A stretch of DNA of 64,000 nucleotides from Nymphaea colorata. Its lineage: Eukaryota; Streptophyta; Magnoliopsida; Nymphaeales; Nymphaeaceae. Below the pieces are notes generated by a model. The model saw only the letters and a list, made by a program, of their open reading frames with translations, ran no database searches and had not been told where the DNA came from. Where the stretch lies: contig NC_045144.1 in the NCBI RefSeq assembly GCF_008831285.2, positions 8,097,886 through 8,161,885 of the forward strand. Reading direction: 5' to 3'. Made by a program: the position numbers and the translations under genes. Positions 26,701 to 32,879 of this stretch are shown one piece after another; within the stretch, counting starts at the first letter, position 1, and each line of letters begins with the position of its first letter.

Positions 26701-29700
26701 TTGGAAATCCCCTGATCATCATCCCCTGTAACAATGATATCATCAACATAAACAAGAACTATCACCCGTACCTGTAGAAGTCTTCTTGACAAAGAGGGAA
26801 TGGTCGGCCGAAGAACGTCTGAAGCCCTCATTCTCAATATTCTCTGACAATTTCTGAAACCAAGCTCGAGGACTCTGTTTCAGACCATAAATCGCCTTTC
26901 GCAATCTGCACACTTTCTGACACTCCCCCTCAGCAACAAACCCTGGTGGTTGCTGCATATACACTTCTTCATGTAAGTCACCATAGAGAAAGGCATTTTT
27001 GACATCAAGCTGTGAGAGGGACCAATTCTTGCTGACAGCCACAGCAAGGAGAATCCGTAAGGAAGCATGTCGTGCCACAGGAGAGAAGGTATCATAATAA
27101 TCAACCCCATAAGTTTGGGTATAGCCTTTTGCAACCAGACGAGCCTTATATCTGTCAATACTGCCATCTGCTCGGTATTTGATAGTAAAGACCCATCTGC
27201 AACCAACAATGGCTGCATCAACTGAAGGAGTAACAAGGGTCCAGGTGCCTCTAGACTGAAGAGCATCCATCTCTTCTTGCATAGCCGCTGCCCATTTGGG
27301 ATCAGAGAGAGCATCCATGGGATTCTGTGGAAGAGCAATAGCCGACAGCCCCTTGACAAACTGTCGGTACATAGGGGTGAGTCTATCCATGGATAAATGA
27401 CCAGAGATAGGATGCAAAGTGCAACTGCGTTTGCCTTTCCTTTGAGCAATGGGCACATCAAGTTCATTAGGAGCAGGAACATGCTCGTGACATACTCCTA
27501 TGTCATCATTACATAAAACATTGTCAGTTGAGTTTGTGTCAGGAATTACCTTGGGCGTGCTGGGTGAAGGCACAGGTGCACATTGAACAGGCGCAGCAGG
27601 CTTAGTACGACGATGGTAGACAGCCCCAAAACGTGGATCAACTGGGTTTGGACAACTCATGAGAGGTAGAGGAAATTGGACTTCATCATTTAATGCAGGC
27701 GCCCTTAATTGAGTTCCATTTGGGGAGAAGAAAGAGGTTGATTCAAAAAATGTAACATCAGCACTCACATAATACCGACGAGTAGAAGGATCATAACATC
27801 GATATCCCTTTTGAGTGCGGGAATAACCAACAAAGATCGTTTTGATGGCCCGAGGAGACAACTTATCTCGCCCAGGACCAAGCAACTGAACAAAGGCAAC
27901 ACATCCAAAAACACGAGGTGGAACAGAAAACAAGTCTCTGTCAGGAAAGAGGACAGAGATAGGAATAAGGTCTCCCAACACAGATGACGGCATACGATTA
28001 ATAAGATAGCATGCTGTGAGAACAGCATCGCCCCAGTAAGAATGGGGAACATGGCTATGTATGATAATGGTTCTGGCAACATCAAGAATATGACGGTGTT
28101 TCCGTTCAGCAACCCCATTTTGTTGGGAGGTATAGGCACAAGAAGTTTGGTGGATGATACCCTTATCCCTGAAAAATTGTTCCAAAGAGGAAGCACAGAA
28201 CTCAAGAGCATTGTCAGAGCGCACAATTTTGACACAAGTATCAAACTGAGTCAGAATTTCATTGATAAAATTTTTGATTACATGACCCACTTCAGATTTA
28301 TGCTTCATAAGAAAAACCCAACTAACACGACTATAGTCATCGACAGCAACAAGATAATATCGATGACCTTGAAGAGCAGGTGTACGACTCGGACCCCAAA
28401 CATCAAAATGAAGTAACTCAAACACAGAATGGCTACTTCGACTGGGCCGCGGAGGAAAGGATGACCTATGGTGTTTGCCCAACTGACAAGACTCGCATTG
28501 AAAAGAAGACTTGGGAGACAGCTGAGGAAGAACATGCAGCAGTTTCTGAAACGGTAGATGTCCAAAACGTAAATGCCAAGTATAAGCCGAGGATGAGGAC
28601 GACCCTGCAGAGGTAGATCCAGCAAAGGGAAAGGGATGCACTAGCCTGTAAAGACCTCCCTGTTCACGGCCACTGCCAATCACCCTGCCCGTCAGTATAT
28701 CCTGAAACACAAGAGAAGAGGAGTCAAATATCGCACGACAGTTTAAATCTCTGGTAATCTGACTGATAGATAGTAGGCTATGTGGGAATTCTGGTGCATG
28801 AAGAACATGTTGCAATGGTAATGATGAAGTAAGTTGGACCTCTCCAAGTCCAACAACGGGAGAATATTTGCCATCTGCTAGAATAACCGAGCGACCAGGT
28901 GGAGTAGGGACATAAGAAGTAAACTGTGCCTTGTCTCCACAGAGATGTGTCGATGCACCTGAATCAATGAGCCAATCTGTAGTGTCAGAATACATACCAG
29001 ATGAAGATGCACTGGCAGCAGTAGTGATAGTAGAGGTGGTCGGATCAGGAGCTTGTTGAGGTCTATCTCCAATCAAGTGTCTCAACTGAGAGATAATATC
29101 ATCTGCACGTAACTCACTGGAGGAAACAGGATGTTGAGTCTTAGGCTGCTCTGGAGAATCAGTAAAAACAGTCTGATTGGCAACAGCTGGACGACCATGT
29201 TTCTGCCAACACTTATCCACAGTGTGACCAATGCGATGACAAAACTGACATACTGGGCGCGAAGGGGTATTGCCACGGCCACGGTATCCTCGTCCTCTGG
29301 CAAAGAGGGACCCACCTCTGCCACGAGTAGCAAGCATAGCAGAAGTGGTATCAAGAACAGTCGATGAAGGGATTGGAATTCTGCTTAGCCTACTATAAGC
29401 TTCATCAATAGGAGGAATCGAGGGACTAGTGAGCATCTGATTCTTTGCTGATTCATAAACAGAGTCTAATCCAGACAGAAATACTCCGACCATAAGCATA
29501 TCTCTGTATGCCTTCTGTTGCTCACACTTACATGCAGGAAAGTAGCTGTTTAGTCTCTCAAACATGGACTTGAGACTAGAATAATAAGTATGTAGAGGGC
29601 GACCATCTTGGCGCATCTGATGAATATCATGATGAAGCTGCATAATTCTGGTTTCATTCCTTGCTTGTGAATAGGTGGCTGCAAGGGAATCCCACATATC

Positions 29701-31853
29701 CTTTGCACTTTCCTTATGGAGGACTTCATTGGCAATGTCTTGAGTAAGAGTACCAACAATCCATACCATAACCAACGAATTATCTTTAAACCAAGTAGTA
29801 TATTTTCCTACCTTCTGTACGGGCTCGGGCTCCAATATAAGATGTTCCTTCTCATGAGCGATCAAGGTTCTTTTTACTTGCATGGCCCACATCTCGTAAT
29901 TACCCCCATCCATTTTGGTGATAAAGCTGGAAAATGGGGAACTCTTCATCTCTCCCGACGACACAAAGGAAGAGGTATTAGCGCCGCTGCTAATTTCAGA
30001 CATCGCTCAACACAATGGAGGAAACCGAGCCACGGAATAGGAAGTGCAGGCAAAAGAAGACAATCACATATCGAAAGACAACATGCTGATCATGAAGCAG
30101 TTAACACGGGCAGCAATCCATAAGTCTGATCGGCTGGAAGAGGCAACAACAGAACTGAACGAAGACAGATTACCAAAGGCGACAGCGAAGACGCTGAGAG
30201 GAAAATCAGCGTGCAGAGCAGCGGCGGAGTAGAGGAGGCGATGCAGCGAAGACGCTGAGAAGAAAATCAGCGTGCAGGGCAGCGGCGGAGCAGAGGAGAA
30301 TGGTGGAGACAGCAAGGGCGATGCAGCGTGCAGCGGCAGCGGAGAAGCAACAGTGACAGACGGCGGCGGCGGGCGGAGGTGACAGTCACGGCGGGCAGCG
30401 GCGAAGATGACTGCAACAGCGGACGGAGGCGTCGGGCGGAGAAGACAGCAACGGGCGGAGGCGTCGGGCGGAGAAGACAGCAACGGGCGGAGGCGTCGGG
30501 TGGAGAAGACAGCAACGGGCGGAGGCGTCGGGCGGAGAGGTCAGGACAGCGACTGGCAGAGGCGTCGGGTGGCGAGGTCAGCGACGGGCGGAGATGGGTG
30601 GACACGAGCGGGTGGAGGAAGCGCAGCGATGGGCGCGGTCAGGCGGCGGGCGGCGCCGCTCAATCGGCGCGCCAAGGAGGAGGAGACGGCTGCTGCTCTG
30701 ATACCATGATAAGATTAGAAAGAATAATCTTTGATTAACATCGAAATCTGCCCTAACTCCTCTTTATATAGACTAGAGGAGAGAGAGAAGTTACAAGAGA
30801 AACATCTAAAGGAAAAGTTATTACAAAAGTACCCTCTTAAACCTAAAACTGAATATAAACACATCTTAACATTAGCATTATCAAATGTTAGGTTGGGTCT
30901 ATTTAGCATAGTTTGTTTGCTATTACATTGAATCATTATGGAAGAATTCTCAGATTGGTTCATGGAAAATACTGCTTGCACAAAGATCATGCTATTTCTC
31001 TCTTTTTTCTCACACAGACACCGCCCCACCACCACCCCTTCATGTTCAACTTTTTCTTGTCATGGTGAATCTTGCAGATCCATGATGAAATTGAGCAGCT
31101 TATGAATGACGATGGAGACATGGCTGAGATGTATCTTACTGAGAAGAAAGAGCAGAACGAAGCGTACTTCTTAAACAATCACCATTTCCTGAGTTGTGCT
31201 GCTGGTCCAGGTGTTTTCCATTCTGCGCCTGTTTCACCTATTTCTTCTCCTTCTGGGTCACCAAAGCTAGAGAGAGACTCATACAGCTTTGCAAGTCGAA
31301 GTAAACATGGAAGCTTAAGGAGTTCAGGCACAAACAATGAGCACATACAGGAGCTGGAAATGTTACTTGAGGCATACTTTGTTGTTATTGACAATACCCT
31401 TAATAAATTATCTTCGGTATGATGCAAAATTAGCTATTTCTCTTAGTTGAAACATGTAGCTTGATGTGGCTAATCCTTCTCTATGATGTGTTTACAGCTT
31501 AAAGAATACATTGATGACACAGAAGATTTTATCAATATCAAATTGGTATGTGGAAATAGAGACAGATTAGCTTTGATGACAACATTTTCATATTTATCCT
31601 TATTTTTGCTACGGGTTTGCAGGACAATGTCAGAAACCAGTTGATCCAGATTGAATTGCTGATAACAGCGGGAACTTTTGTGATTGCTATATTTGGTGTA
31701 GTGACTGGAATTTTTGGGATGAACATTCCAATCGACTTGTTTAACTATTCTTCTGCCTTTAATTGGGTTTTGATTATCTCGACTGTTGTGGGTGGACTTA
31801 TGTTTTTGTCATTCTTGTGGTACTTCAAACACAAGAGGTTGATGTTCATGTGA
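9063..31853 (+). CDS. MRS2: MRS2/CorA-type magnesium transporter, six coding exons
   Basis: A membrane Mg2+ channel of the plant MRS2/MGT family. Exons by splice sites and frame: 9063-9495, 9723-9793, 10706-10834, 31078-31416, 31498-31545, 31623-31853; the total is 416 codons, a usual length for the family. All introns are GT-AG and phases match. Family landmarks in order: FEFRALEVALE in exon 2, LALTQRVQK at the end of exon 3, DDGDMAEMYLTEKK in exon 4, the YIDDTEDFIN helix in exon 5, then transmembrane helix 1 (about residues 354-371), the GMN selectivity motif at 372-374, and helix 2 (about 387-408), with a short basic C-terminus. Exon 4 has a Ser-rich linker (APVSPISSPSGSP) as in the MRS2-1/5/10-like group. 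The third intron is 20,243 bp and full of transposons; the others are 77-912 bp. The target membrane cannot be read from sequence. Confidence 0.93.
9591..9672. repeat. 42-bp tandem repeat in MRS2 intron 1
   Basis: Two imperfect copies of a unit starting gccaactgattcaaaattgg, at about 9591 and 9633, in the 227-bp first intron. Confidence 0.7.
10029..10073. repeat. CT microsatellite in MRS2 intron 2
   Basis: A perfect CT dinucleotide run of 45 bases inside the second MRS2 intron. It is likely polymorphic in length. Confidence 0.95.
11068..11368 (-). repeat. left LTR (3' LTR) of the old antisense Copia
   Basis: The first 165 bp match 14526-14689. The right limit is placed just before a purine-tract relic (ccttctctcaagttgtac), which corresponds to the aacttgagggggg tract preceding the Copia-1 3' LTR. 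Confidence 0.55.
11435..12400 (-). pseudogene. Copia RNase H and reverse transcriptase remnant
   Basis: Broken - strand frames include STEATYRSMAAGTAEA, LLCDNQSAMDIAFNPI and HIEINQHFI, the C-terminal RNase H region of Copia polyproteins. Further upstream on that strand is a KMKGLGELRYFLGV-type reverse transcriptase segment. Stops and frame changes interrupt it several times. It is not functional. Confidence 0.75.
12432..13770 (-). pseudogene. Copia gag and protease remnant
   Basis: Broken - strand frames carry the aspartic protease word WYVDSGAASHVMDD, the following SHIGNAQIHM region, and gag pieces such as VMEYIGCMKAITDQLAVIG and KVQQLTNGLGTDFD. Each aligns by eye with the equivalent part of the Copia-1 polyprotein. 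A zinc-knuckle remnant falls in the gap near 13010-13060. Confidence 0.75.
14526..14689 (-). repeat. right LTR (5' LTR) of the old antisense Copia, truncated
   Basis: Matches the start of the left LTR up to cttttaca, where the hAT-type element at 14690 begins. The remaining part of this LTR is not recognisable on the far side of the hAT insertion. Confidence 0.6.
14682..15559. mobile_element. non-autonomous hAT-type element with CGTACGATAC-type ends
   Basis: The element is 14690-15551 (862 bp). The left end CAGTGTTGTA pairs with the right end TACAACAGTG as inverted repeats with one mismatch, as in hAT superfamily ends. Flanking 8-bp target duplications are TACATAAG (14682-14689) and CATATAAG (15552-15559), differing by two C/T transitions. 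Both ends carry clustered cgatac/gtatcg words. Arms 14743-14757 and 14765-14779 form a perfect 15-bp hairpin with a 7-base loop. The AT-rich middle encodes no transposase. Confidence 0.65.
15860..16331 (+). pseudogene. second degenerate Copia, 5' part (reverse transcriptase)
   Basis: Broken + strand frames contain HKARLVAKVYNQQF, then an LKALKFLSAKYEECFLKW-like stretch, the start of a Copia reverse transcriptase. The frame runs into VCNLNI directly before the insertion point of Copia-1 at 16332 and resumes at 21547. The start of the relic is indistinct. Confidence 0.6.
16332..16638 (+). repeat. Copia-1 5' LTR
   Basis: Starts TGTTAAG and ends TTCTCACA. Within it 16371-16382 (GGATCGGGTCTG) and 16385-16396 (CAGACCCGATCC) form a perfect 12-bp inverted repeat with a 2-base spacer, preceded by another partial copy of the same word. 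Confidence 0.95.
16639..16650 (+). other. Copia-1 primer-binding site
   Basis: TGGTATCAGAGC immediately follows the 5' LTR. It matches the 3' end complement of plant initiator methionine tRNA, the usual primer of Copia reverse transcription. Confidence 0.9.
16685..16930 (+). repeat. Copia-1 leader with tandem repeats
   Basis: The untranslated leader contains two near-identical copies of a unit beginning cttggagtattctgcc (about 38 bp; one shows tgccgtg, the other taccgtg), followed by repeated tttgccctaa words around 16845-16881. No start codon competes strongly before the gag ATG at 16941. Confidence 0.8.
16941..21245 (+). CDS. Copia-1 gag-pol polyprotein, intact, 1434 residues
   Basis: Encodes all Copia proteins in one frame. 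In order: gag with NYLTWKRQI near the N-terminus; a CX2CX4HX4C zinc knuckle at residues 290-303; aspartic protease DSG at 365-367; pre-integrase and integrase with catalytic D573, D636 and E672 (D-62-D-35-E); reverse transcriptase with YVDD at 1109-1112; and RNase H with D1278 and E1319. No stop or frameshift is seen. The order PR-INT-RT-RH defines Ty1/Copia, and the gag and RNase H words are Ale/Retrofit-like (lineage is inference). The frame ends just inside the 3' LTR. On present evidence it could be autonomous; whether it is expressed is unknown. Confidence 0.95.
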   Translation: MDQPAPSLLSSSFLSQLISQKLNHSNYLTWKRQIVPFIKSHRLYGHIDGTTPAPPKYVNREIKKTVVGDKGVGASAGSEISFEYETLPESNPEYEVWLAHDQSLVAYITSTLSEEVLGGIDDDLTALELWSTLATTYSQVSEARFLQLRRQFQDIKRGTRTVLEYLNEIKSVSDQLAAIGHPVSDKDKVQQALSGLGTEFDIFCTALEVLPVLPSFEDLKAKLFQHEASRVQRHNLVPSNSHNVLITGTHALQGNRTRSWTPQTGMGRGILPTPPGMNTTSATSRRIPTCFYCNKKGHVKSECWHNPQNKNSQVRRENRTVAGSAPSSSGSNPTSKVSADVQQLLMTALSKLNLKQNEQGEWYVDSGAAAHVTGDTGNLSSVSPYLDQGSVVTGDGSHHTISHIGNAQISMGSSSIPLKNVLVVPSVKKNVISVSKLIDDTHSSVEFTPSSVYVKDAQTKKTFAEGTRKGDMYVLEEAPKLSKPHPPDSCSSSHNEVNVAEYNKPSIWHGRLAHCSQSFVRSLVADGLLDKSSLSSVSESSMCSSCHLCKSHALPFQSINKRASRIFDTIYSDVWGPAPIPSSSGSRYYVIFIDSYSRHTWIHFMKHKSEVFRLFTQFHALVRNKYSSNIVHFQCDGGGEFISNEFTEYLLDNGITRQISCSHTPQQNGIAERKHRHIVESALSMMHDTDLPMTLWTEAFHTAVHVINRLPLALLDGKSPYFLLHQEQPRYEELRVFGCVCYVHVDVSLRNKFQDRAILCRFVGYAENYKGYRCYNPKTGRVHISRHVVFDENRLQDPKATCMTLKDKNEIYDTWLHAEILRQGTDRLIEHEEQDVNEAETLVRDSLDSMPSSSQPHDSPIHSRFSGLVYSRRSAPNAAPRQSQRVRHPIDRWVSYNNFSLDFQLFMTEVSKKVEPKSYHHASKEKCWVEAMNEEMAALHECQTWQIVPRPTDKNVVGSKWVYKLKYKPDGSIDRHKARLVARGFTQQYGEDYDETFSPVIKMGTIRVIISLAVSYGWPLYQLDVKNAFLHGILKEEVYMEQPPGYNTHDPQKWVCKLHKSLYGLKQASRSWFDRFSHHIQQAGFLRSSLDHSLFMYHTEEATTWLLIYVDDIVITGNSSSHISYVKDLLQQEFKMKDLGELRYFLGVELDRANDRLTLTQHKYTLDILDRAGMINCKPITTPSVLNTKLAASDGTAAYSNPTFYRSIVGMLQYLTFTRPDIVYAVNQISQFMHAPTEGHMDATKRILRYLKATLGDGLIYTKCLNVSLGHSIYTYTDADWAGDPDDRRSVSGFCLFLDSNLICWSSKKQRAVARSSTEAEYRAMAAGTAEASWLRHLLGELHLPIVQSSLLCDNQSAIKIAFNPILHNRTKHIEIDQHFIRQKVEEAEILPTYISTSEQIADLFTKGLTGQHFWDLKNKLCMIKSHAQLEGGC
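21240..21546 (+). repeat. Copia-1 3' LTR
   Basis: Identical by eye to 16332-16638 and preceded by the purine tract gaggggggc (about 21231-21239). The last two codons of the polyprotein overlap its start. Confidence 0.95.
21547..22487 (+). pseudogene. second degenerate Copia, 3' part (reverse transcriptase and RNase H)
   Basis: Continues the relic at 15860-16331 after the Copia-1 insertion. It resumes at the conserved YGLKQA word, then runs through a broken MKDLGYLKYFLGLH-type segment to an RNase H fragment at 22284-22487 (AEITWICWLVDEL, LSCDNMSVIYTA). Several stops and frame changes mark it as old. Its LTRs are not recognisable. Confidence 0.65.
23761..23793 (+). repeat. poly-G run of 33 bases
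   Basis: Thirty-three consecutive G on the transcribed-sense strand of MRS2 intron 3. Such a long G run is rare and unstable in plant DNA and could form quadruplexes. Its exact length may be a sequencing or assembly artefact. Confidence 0.85.
24934..24995. repeat. 31-bp tandem duplication
   Basis: Two direct copies, starting at 24934 and 24965, of a unit containing tagtttatagtttatac and aaactggcatact. Confidence 0.85.
25625..25789 (-). repeat. Copia-2 left LTR (3' LTR)
   Basis: Starts TGATAAGATT and ends CATCTTAACA on the + strand. Identical to 30707-30871. Confidence 0.95.
25797..26767 (-). CDS. Copia-2 C-terminal pol: reverse transcriptase active site to RNase H
   Basis: The frame after the break encodes the YVDD active site (codons at 26739-26750), the KDLGELRYFLGIEF segment, and RNase H with DADYAGCPSDRKSTTGF, SSAESEYRAMA and LLCDNKAALFIANNP, ending TGA near the purine tract. 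The open frame extends upstream to 26837, but the residues before about 26767 are out of frame with the upstream protein and are not part of it. The region is otherwise undamaged. Confidence 0.85.
26743..30003 (-). CDS. Copia-2 gag, protease, integrase and N-terminal reverse transcriptase
   Basis: A 1086-residue open frame. Gag of the UBN2 type begins at 30003. Zinc knuckle (CX2CX4HX4C) lies at about residues 252-265, protease DSG near 347, and the integrase triad at D534, D597 and E633 (D-62-D-35-E, the same spacing as Copia-1). The start of reverse transcriptase follows (KARLVAKGYTQTYG, QLDVKNAFLYGDL, IYGLKQSPRAW). The frame is lost at a ccc run on the + strand (26765-26767), a few codons before YVDD, where the downstream frame is offset by one base. 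This could be a one-base insertion, a sequencing error or, less likely, recoding. Confidence 0.9.
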   Translation of the reverse strand: MSEISSGANTSSFVSSGEMKSSPFSSFITKMDGGNYEMWAMQVKRTLIAHEKEHLILEPEPVQKVGKYTTWFKDNSLVMVWIVGTLTQDIANEVLHKESAKDMWDSLAATYSQARNETRIMQLHHDIHQMRQDGRPLHTYYSSLKSMFERLNSYFPACKCEQQKAYRDMLMVGVFLSGLDSVYESAKNQMLTSPSIPPIDEAYSRLSRIPIPSSTVLDTTSAMLATRGRGGSLFARGRGYRGRGNTPSRPVCQFCHRIGHTVDKCWQKHGRPAVANQTVFTDSPEQPKTQHPVSSSELRADDIISQLRHLIGDRPQQAPDPTTSTITTAASASSSGMYSDTTDWLIDSGASTHLCGDKAQFTSYVPTPPGRSVILADGKYSPVVGLGEVQLTSSLPLQHVLHAPEFPHSLLSISQITRDLNCRAIFDSSSLVFQDILTGRVIGSGREQGGLYRLVHPFPFAGSTSAGSSSSSAYTWHLRFGHLPFQKLLHVLPQLSPKSSFQCESCQLGKHHRSSFPPRPSRSSHSVFELLHFDVWGPSRTPALQGHRYYLVAVDDYSRVSWVFLMKHKSEVGHVIKNFINEILTQFDTCVKIVRSDNALEFCASSLEQFFRDKGIIHQTSCAYTSQQNGVAERKHRHILDVARTIIIHSHVPHSYWGDAVLTACYLINRMPSSVLGDLIPISVLFPDRDLFSVPPRVFGCVAFVQLLGPGRDKLSPRAIKTIFVGYSRTQKGYRCYDPSTRRYYVSADVTFFESTSFFSPNGTQLRAPALNDEVQFPLPLMSCPNPVDPRFGAVYHRRTKPAAPVQCAPVPSPSTPKVIPDTNSTDNVLCNDDIGVCHEHVPAPNELDVPIAQRKGKRSCTLHPISGHLSMDRLTPMYRQFVKGLSAIALPQNPMDALSDPKWAAAMQEEMDALQSRGTWTLVTPSVDAAIVGCRWVFTIKYRADGSIDRYKARLVAKGYTQTYGVDYYDTFSPVARHASLRILLAVAVSKNWSLSQLDVKNAFLYGDLHEEVYMQQPPGFVAEGECQKVCRLRKAIYGLKQSPRAWFQKLSENIENEGFRRSSADHSLFVKKTSTGTGDSSCLC
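30004..30694 (-). other. Copia-2 GC-rich untranslated leader
   Basis: About 700 bp between primer-binding site and gag start, unusually rich in G and C compared with the rest of the element. It holds the minisatellite at 30424-30551 and an earlier short duplication (gcgaagacgctgagaggaaa and gcgaagacgctgagaagaaa, near 30184 and 30246). Confidence 0.8.
30424..30551. repeat. 32-bp minisatellite in the Copia-2 leader, four units
   Basis: Four head-to-tail copies of a 32-bp unit starting cggaggcgtcgggcggagaa, at 30424, 30456, 30488 and 30520. Copies 1-3 are nearly identical and the fourth diverges at its end. Confidence 0.9.
30707..30871 (-). repeat. Copia-2 right LTR (5' LTR) with TATA box
   Basis: Identical to the left LTR. 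On the - strand TATATAAA at 30763-30770 is a good promoter TATA box for the element, which would direct transcription antisense to MRS2. Confidence 0.9.
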
Positions 31854-32780
31854 GAAAGCATACATGTCAGTGGTGGATTTAGGGGCCAACATACTTCACG
31901 GTTAAAAGTGAACTACGAAGCCTAAAGCTGCTAATTTTTTTGCTCATGAAAGTCTGATGAATAATTTGATAGTTGAAGAAGTCATACAGCGAATCCAGAA
32001 ACTGAAAGCAGAATACATCTTTCAGAAAGTGTAGTTTCAGTTTTCTTCTTGATAAGCAGCTTCTTGGAATGTGCTTTTGTAGTGCCAAGAGAGCTCCAGC
32101 AACTTTATTCCAAATATTGCGGGGCTTTTATTTTTCTGAAATGGCCTTCATGTGTGGTTTCTTTCTCAAGAAGTCATGTTTGTTAGTGTACTTGATTTGT
32201 TATGGACTTCTCATGAGATATCTCCCCACAATGTTCAATTTAATTTATATGTGGAGCCTTAAGGAAATCATGCAGAAGTTTGCTTGAGGAAGATCATGTA
32301 GTAAGCTCTTGCCAAATTGTTGTTGTTGTTGGTCGTGTTGTTGCTGCTAGATGAAGTGATGTGTGCCCCATCCCCATCTCGCATCTGTTATAGGTATCAT
32401 TATTGACTATCATCTTTACACTGTTGGGCTTTTCAAATTGGCAAGAATTATTCATTGTAAAGGTTTCAAAATTAAGATTGTATGTCAATTAATTTATCTT
32501 ATATTTTTAATATTAATCTTCACCTTGATTTTAAAGGTTGCTCAAATGGTTCAAAGGATCACTGGGTGTGATAGGCCGTAATGGTATACACTCACTCATG
32601 GGAAAAGATATGCACTGTGGTATGCACATATTTATACTGAGCTACTTTGTCATATTCTATACTTGATCTAACAATAATATTCGAGGCAAATTTAGTTTGA
32701 GATATAATTCACGATCTTGTACAATATGGTAACTGGATGTCTAACAAATAAGTTAGAAATCTAAGATTGGTCATTCAAAT
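31854..32780 (+). other. 3' flank of the magnesium transporter gene
   Basis: Begins right after the MRS2 stop codon. The first several hundred bases probably include its 3' untranslated region. No coding frame of known family is present, and a polyadenylation site could not be fixed. Confidence 0.4.
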
Positions 32781-32879
32781 ATGTTTCCAGAAAAATTTTG
32801 GCCTCCTTAATATCTTGCTTTATTTTTTCATCAATGTACCATTCACATGTAACTGCATTATCCCAGACCATACACCAGT

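Larger units (their letters stand above)
25620..30876 (-). mobile_element. Copia-2: young antisense Ty1/Copia retrotransposon with TTAGC target duplication
   Basis: The element is 25625-30871. Two 165-bp LTRs are identical by eye (25625-25789 and 30707-30871). TTAGC flanks it at 25620-25624 and 30872-30876. On the - strand a TGGTATCAGAGC primer-binding site abuts the right LTR (30695-30706) and a purine tract abuts the left LTR (ctccccctcaag on + at 25790-25801). Gag-pol is complete except for one frame break ahead of the reverse transcriptase active site. It ends only about 200 bp before MRS2 exon 4 and lies antisense to that gene. Confidence 0.95.

Noticed and set aside
27765-28244. 159-codon - strand frame within Copia-2
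   Set aside because: Lies in another frame of the intact Copia-2 integrase region; a shadow.
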